Made by a program: the position numbers and the translations under genes. Under the pieces are notes generated by a model. The model was not told where the DNA came from. It saw only the letters and a list, made by a program, of their open reading frames with translations, and ran no database searches. 9,784 nucleotides of DNA from Methanobacteriota archaeon. GTDB taxonomy: Archaea > Halobacteriota > Syntropharchaeia > JACQPP01. This document shows positions 8,362 through 9,784 of this stretch, one piece after another (within the stretch, counting starts at the first letter, position 1; the number at the start of each line of letters is the position of its first letter). The stretch covers positions 1-9,784 of the forward strand of contig JACQPP010000026.1 in NCBI GenBank assembly GCA_016207465.1, given 5' to 3'.

Positions 8362-8778
8362 ATGGCTCGCCCCAGGTCTCGGGCGGCCACCCGGCTCTGG
8401 TGGTCCGATGCCCTGTTCGAGTTCCGCGAGGCCGAGAAGAGCCTCCGCGGAGGCGCTTACACCACCTCCGTGGAGAAGTTCCACAGCGCCAGCGAGCGGT
8501 TCCTCAAGGCCGCCATCGTCTGCGGCGCCCGGACCACACCCGAGCGAATCCACTACCTCCCCCGGCTCGCCGACGAGGCCGCCCGCCGCCACGGGACCGC
8601 CGTGCCCCCGGAGGTCCGGCGGGCGCTCACCTGGCTCCAGGCCCGGTACGAGAGATACCCGCCCCGGCGGATGCACGCCCAGAGCTCGGGCGCCCTCAAT
8701 GCCAAGGCGCACGCGGGGACCGTGCGGAGGTGGGCCCGGGGGATGGTGGCCGAATGTCTCGGAAGGGAGGCACGGTAG
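8362..8778 (+). CDS. HEPN domain protein, putative toxin or ligand-binding partner of MNT
   Basis: A 138-residue, mainly helical and basic protein with the HEPN layout: WWSDALFEFREAEKSLRGGAYTTSVEKFHSASERFLKAAIV (residues 13-53) corresponds to the family's paired helices with A/E-K-x-LKA, and HYLPRLADEAARR (64-76) to the HxLxxL block. WLQARYERYP (91-100) matches the C-terminal YxxxRYP block. A possible RNase motif is R98-x6-H105. The Tyr two residues after His, AMP-modified in the HepT family (RX4HXY), is not present (HAQ). It starts 1 bp after the MNT stop, so translation is likely coupled. HEPN proteins here may be RNases held by MNT, but inactive nucleotide-sensing versions exist; the sequence alone does not decide. 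Confidence 0.8.
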   Translation: MARPRSRAATRLWWSDALFEFREAEKSLRGGAYTTSVEKFHSASERFLKAAIVCGARTTPERIHYLPRLADEAARRHGTAVPPEVRRALTWLQARYERYPPRRMHAQSSGALNAKAHAGTVRRWARGMVAECLGREAR

Positions 8779-8786
8779 GCCGGGGG

Positions 8787-8841
8787 CCCGGCGTTCCACA
8801 AGAGGGAGGTCTGGCTGCCGGGAATCAAGAGGCGGGGCTAA
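8787..8841 (+). repeat. Direct repeat, right copy (orphan 3' end of the RdhA/QueG-like gene)
   Basis: Second copy of the 55-bp repeat. Read in the same frame it gives PAFHKREVWLPGIKRRG and a TAA stop. Compared with the left copy, three codon changes are synonymous (CCC/CCG, CGG/AGG, GGA/GGC) and one replaces Arg with His. It has no start codon or upstream gene body. Its last bases (8838-8840) are also the stop codon of the convergent zinc-ribbon membrane gene. It looks like an attR-type remnant. Confidence 0.88.
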
Positions 8842-9188
8842 TCGCTCCACACCTTCTCCCCGCACCGGCTGCAGTATCTGTCTCCGTGCCAGATTTCCCC
8901 CTGGCACTTGTCGCACCTGGCGATGGGCTTGAACTCGTGGATGGGCCAGCGGAGGAGGGCGAGGCCCGCGACGGCTCCGGCCCCGCCTCCGGCGGCGAGC
9001 ATGAAGAGGGGCACGCCCCACCCGGCGGCGTCGGCCCCGGGGCTGTCCACCGCCAGGGCGGCGCGGAGGGCGAAGAAGAGCATGAGCAGGCCGGCCCCCG
9101 CGAGTCCCATCCCGAGGAAAGTGTAGAGGAGGGGGGCGCGGGTGGCCACCTTGTCCTTGCGGCGCTCCGTCGGCTGGGGCTCGGCCAT
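8838..9188 (-). CDS. Two-helix membrane protein with C-terminal zinc ribbon
   Basis: A 116-residue protein: a charged N-terminus (AEPQPTERRKDK), two hydrophobic segments at about 19-45 and 58-79, then a basic linker and a zinc ribbon with C92/C95 and C106/C109 (RCDKCQGEIWHGDRYCSRCG). By the positive-inside rule both ends probably face the cytoplasm, so the ribbon would be cytoplasmic. Function unknown; such tails are common in archaeal membrane proteins. I chose the ATG at 9188 over the one at 9260 because a TATA-like box (9210-9221) lies about 26 bases before it, giving a leaderless message, and because the extra upstream residues look non-coding. Its TAG stop lies inside the right direct repeat. 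Confidence 0.7.
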   Translation of the reverse strand: MAEPQPTERRKDKVATRAPLLYTFLGMGLAGAGLLMLFFALRAALAVDSPGADAAGWGVPLFMLAAGGGAGAVAGLALLRWPIHEFKPIARCDKCQGEIWHGDRYCSRCGEKVWSD

Positions 9189-9192
9189 GGTG

Positions 9193-9221
9193 GATATTCG
9201 GAGCCCGAAGCGAATATCTAT
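9193..9221 (-). promoter_or_regulatory. TATA box and inverted repeat upstream of the zinc-ribbon membrane gene
   Basis: On the minus strand GGATAGATATTCG (9210-9222) is a good TATA-like box about 26 bases before the ATG at 9188. It overlaps one arm of a perfect 8-bp inverted repeat, GATATTCG (9193-9200) and CGAATATC (9211-9218), with a 10-base spacer. The repeat lies between the TATA box and the start codon, as an operator would, but a second weak promoter-like box could give the same pattern. Confidence 0.5.
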
Positions 9222-9235
9222 CCTGCGGTTGGGGG

Positions 9236-9319
9236 GAGGCCCGAAGGGCCTCGACCCCATATGAAAGCGCCTCCGTTTTTTCGACTGGGAAGAGGGGTAG
9301 AGGGGAGATGGAATCTCCC
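9236..9319 (-). other. Intergenic hairpins downstream of the partial membrane gene
   Basis: The spacer 9189-9320 holds two clean hairpins: 9303-9319 (7-bp stem GGGAGAT/ATCTCCC, 3-base loop), directly after the stop of the partial membrane gene, and 9236-9252 (7-bp stem GAGGCCC/GGGCCTC, 3-base loop). On the minus strand neither is followed by a U-run; the six-base homopolymer at 9275-9281 is A on that strand. They may stabilise or process the 3' end, but intrinsic termination is not supported. Confidence 0.35.
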
Positions 9320-9320
9320 T

Positions 9321-9784
9321 CTAGAACCACAGCCGCAGGTAGATATCTATCATCCCGAACATCGGGGGCAGGGCGAATGTGAGCAGCCCCATGGCGAGGG
9401 CGGTGTGTCGCGGGGTGGGTTCTTTCACGTATCTGCCGATGGCCTCCCCGGTGGCCTCCCCGGCGAGGGCGCCGAGGGGGGCGAGGAGGAAGGCGAGGGG
9501 GTGGAATCCGAAGCGGAGTCCGTGGCCGGCGGCGAAGAGGAGCCCGGCGACGGCGGCCCCCTTGCGGCGGGGGAGCAGGTCGAGGGGGAGGGCGAGGATG
9601 AAGAATCCGATGAGGAGGGTGGTGTCGCGCGCGGCGACGGCCTGGGGGGCCCCCGGTTGGGTGGGGGTGAGGCGGGCGAAGAGGAGGAAGGCCCCGGTGA
9701 GGAGGATGGCGCAGGCGAGGGCCCCGCGGGTGGCGACCAGTTTGTGGCCGGGGGCGAGGGAGCGGGCGATGGCGAAGGGGGCCA
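9321..9784 (-). CDS. Multi-pass membrane protein, C-terminal part
   Basis: A frame open from the right edge to TAG at 9321-9323 gives 153 residues with no start in the window, so the gene continues beyond it. About four hydrophobic segments are visible: ALACAILLTGAFLLF, TTLLIGFFILALPLDLL, a long AGLLFAAGHGLRF to FLLAPLGALAG stretch, and TALAMGLLTFALPPMFGMI, with basic loops (LLPRRKGAA; RYVKEPTPRH) between. The protein ends in DIYLRLWF. Codon third positions are nearly all G or C, as in the other real genes. I do not recognise the family. It lies co-directionally 132 bp upstream of the zinc-ribbon membrane gene, which has its own promoter. Confidence 0.65.
   Translation of the reverse strand, partial: APFAIARSLAPGHKLVATRGALACAILLTGAFLLFARLTPTQPGAPQAVAARDTTLLIGFFILALPLDLLPRRKGAAVAGLLFAAGHGLRFGFHPLAFLLAPLGALAGEATGEAIGRYVKEPTPRHTALAMGLLTFALPPMFGMIDIYLRLWF

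Larger units (their letters stand above)
7803..8841 (+). mobile_element. Putative small integrative cassette carrying MNT-HEPN
   Basis: The segment from the end of the left repeat through the right repeat (period 1039 bp) contains only the MNT-HEPN genes with their own promoter. The left copy completes the upstream gene; the right copy is an orphan 3' end of the same gene, next to the convergent zinc-ribbon membrane gene. This is the geometry left by integration into a gene's 3' end. There is no integrase or transposase inside, so it would be a non-autonomous or decayed element. Loss of a tandem paralogue of the RdhA-like gene is the main alternative. The DUF2080-like motifs in the MNT protein belong to a family annotated as transposon-associated, which weakly favours mobility. 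Confidence 0.5.

Noticed and set aside
7466..8932. A 488-residue plus-strand frame running across the RdhA-like, MNT and HEPN genes
   Set aside because: It is out of phase with all three well-supported genes and crosses the leaderless promoter; low-complexity Arg/Pro/Gly composition.
9236..9319. Intrinsic transcription terminator after the partial membrane gene
   Set aside because: On the minus strand the hairpins are not followed by a U-run; the six-base homopolymer there is A.

Overview
The window is very GC-rich and densely coded, with codons that nearly always end in G or C. Several genes have an archaeal-style TATA box about 25 bases before the start codon and no usable Shine-Dalgarno sequence, which fits leaderless transcription. 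An MNT/HEPN pair adds to the archaeal look. A high-GC archaeon, perhaps of the Thermoplasmatota, is my best guess. The exact lineage is inference.

Region 1 (1-4861, plus strand) is a tightly overlapping formate dehydrogenase operon: the C-terminal part of FdhD (sulfurtransferase for the molybdenum/tungsten cofactor), a NuoE-NuoF fusion (2Fe-2S, FMN, NADH and 4Fe-4S), and a 909-residue FdhA with a NuoG-like iron-sulfur N-terminus and a cysteine-type formate dehydrogenase active site. Together they make a cytoplasmic enzyme that couples formate/CO2 to NAD(H).

Region 2 (4862-6595, minus strand) holds three co-directional genes: a 44-residue zinc-ribbon miniprotein, a saccharopine-dehydrogenase-like oxidoreductase, and a small one-helix membrane protein. 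The 3' part of the last gene runs into a hairpin-dense element of different codon composition, where it meets the 3' end of fdhA head-on.

Region 3 (6596-7802) is a divergent promoter followed by a plus-strand corrinoid/iron-sulfur protein of the RdhA/QueG type, without an export signal.

Region 4 (7803-8841) is the most interesting part. An MNT-HEPN (putative toxin-antitoxin) pair sits between two copies of a 55-bp direct repeat. The repeat is the last 17 codons plus stop of the RdhA-like gene. The differences between the copies are mostly synonymous, and the distal copy abuts the convergent neighbour. This is the layout expected when a small element integrates into the 3' end of a protein-coding gene and restores it. 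The MNT protein carries an N-terminal tandem of AbrB/DUF2080-like motifs, and its leaderless promoter contains a 21-bp imperfect palindrome, which suggests an autoregulated unit. No integrase is visible.

Region 5 (8838-9784, minus strand) holds a two-helix membrane protein with a C-terminal zinc ribbon and the C-terminal part of a multi-pass membrane protein that runs off the window.
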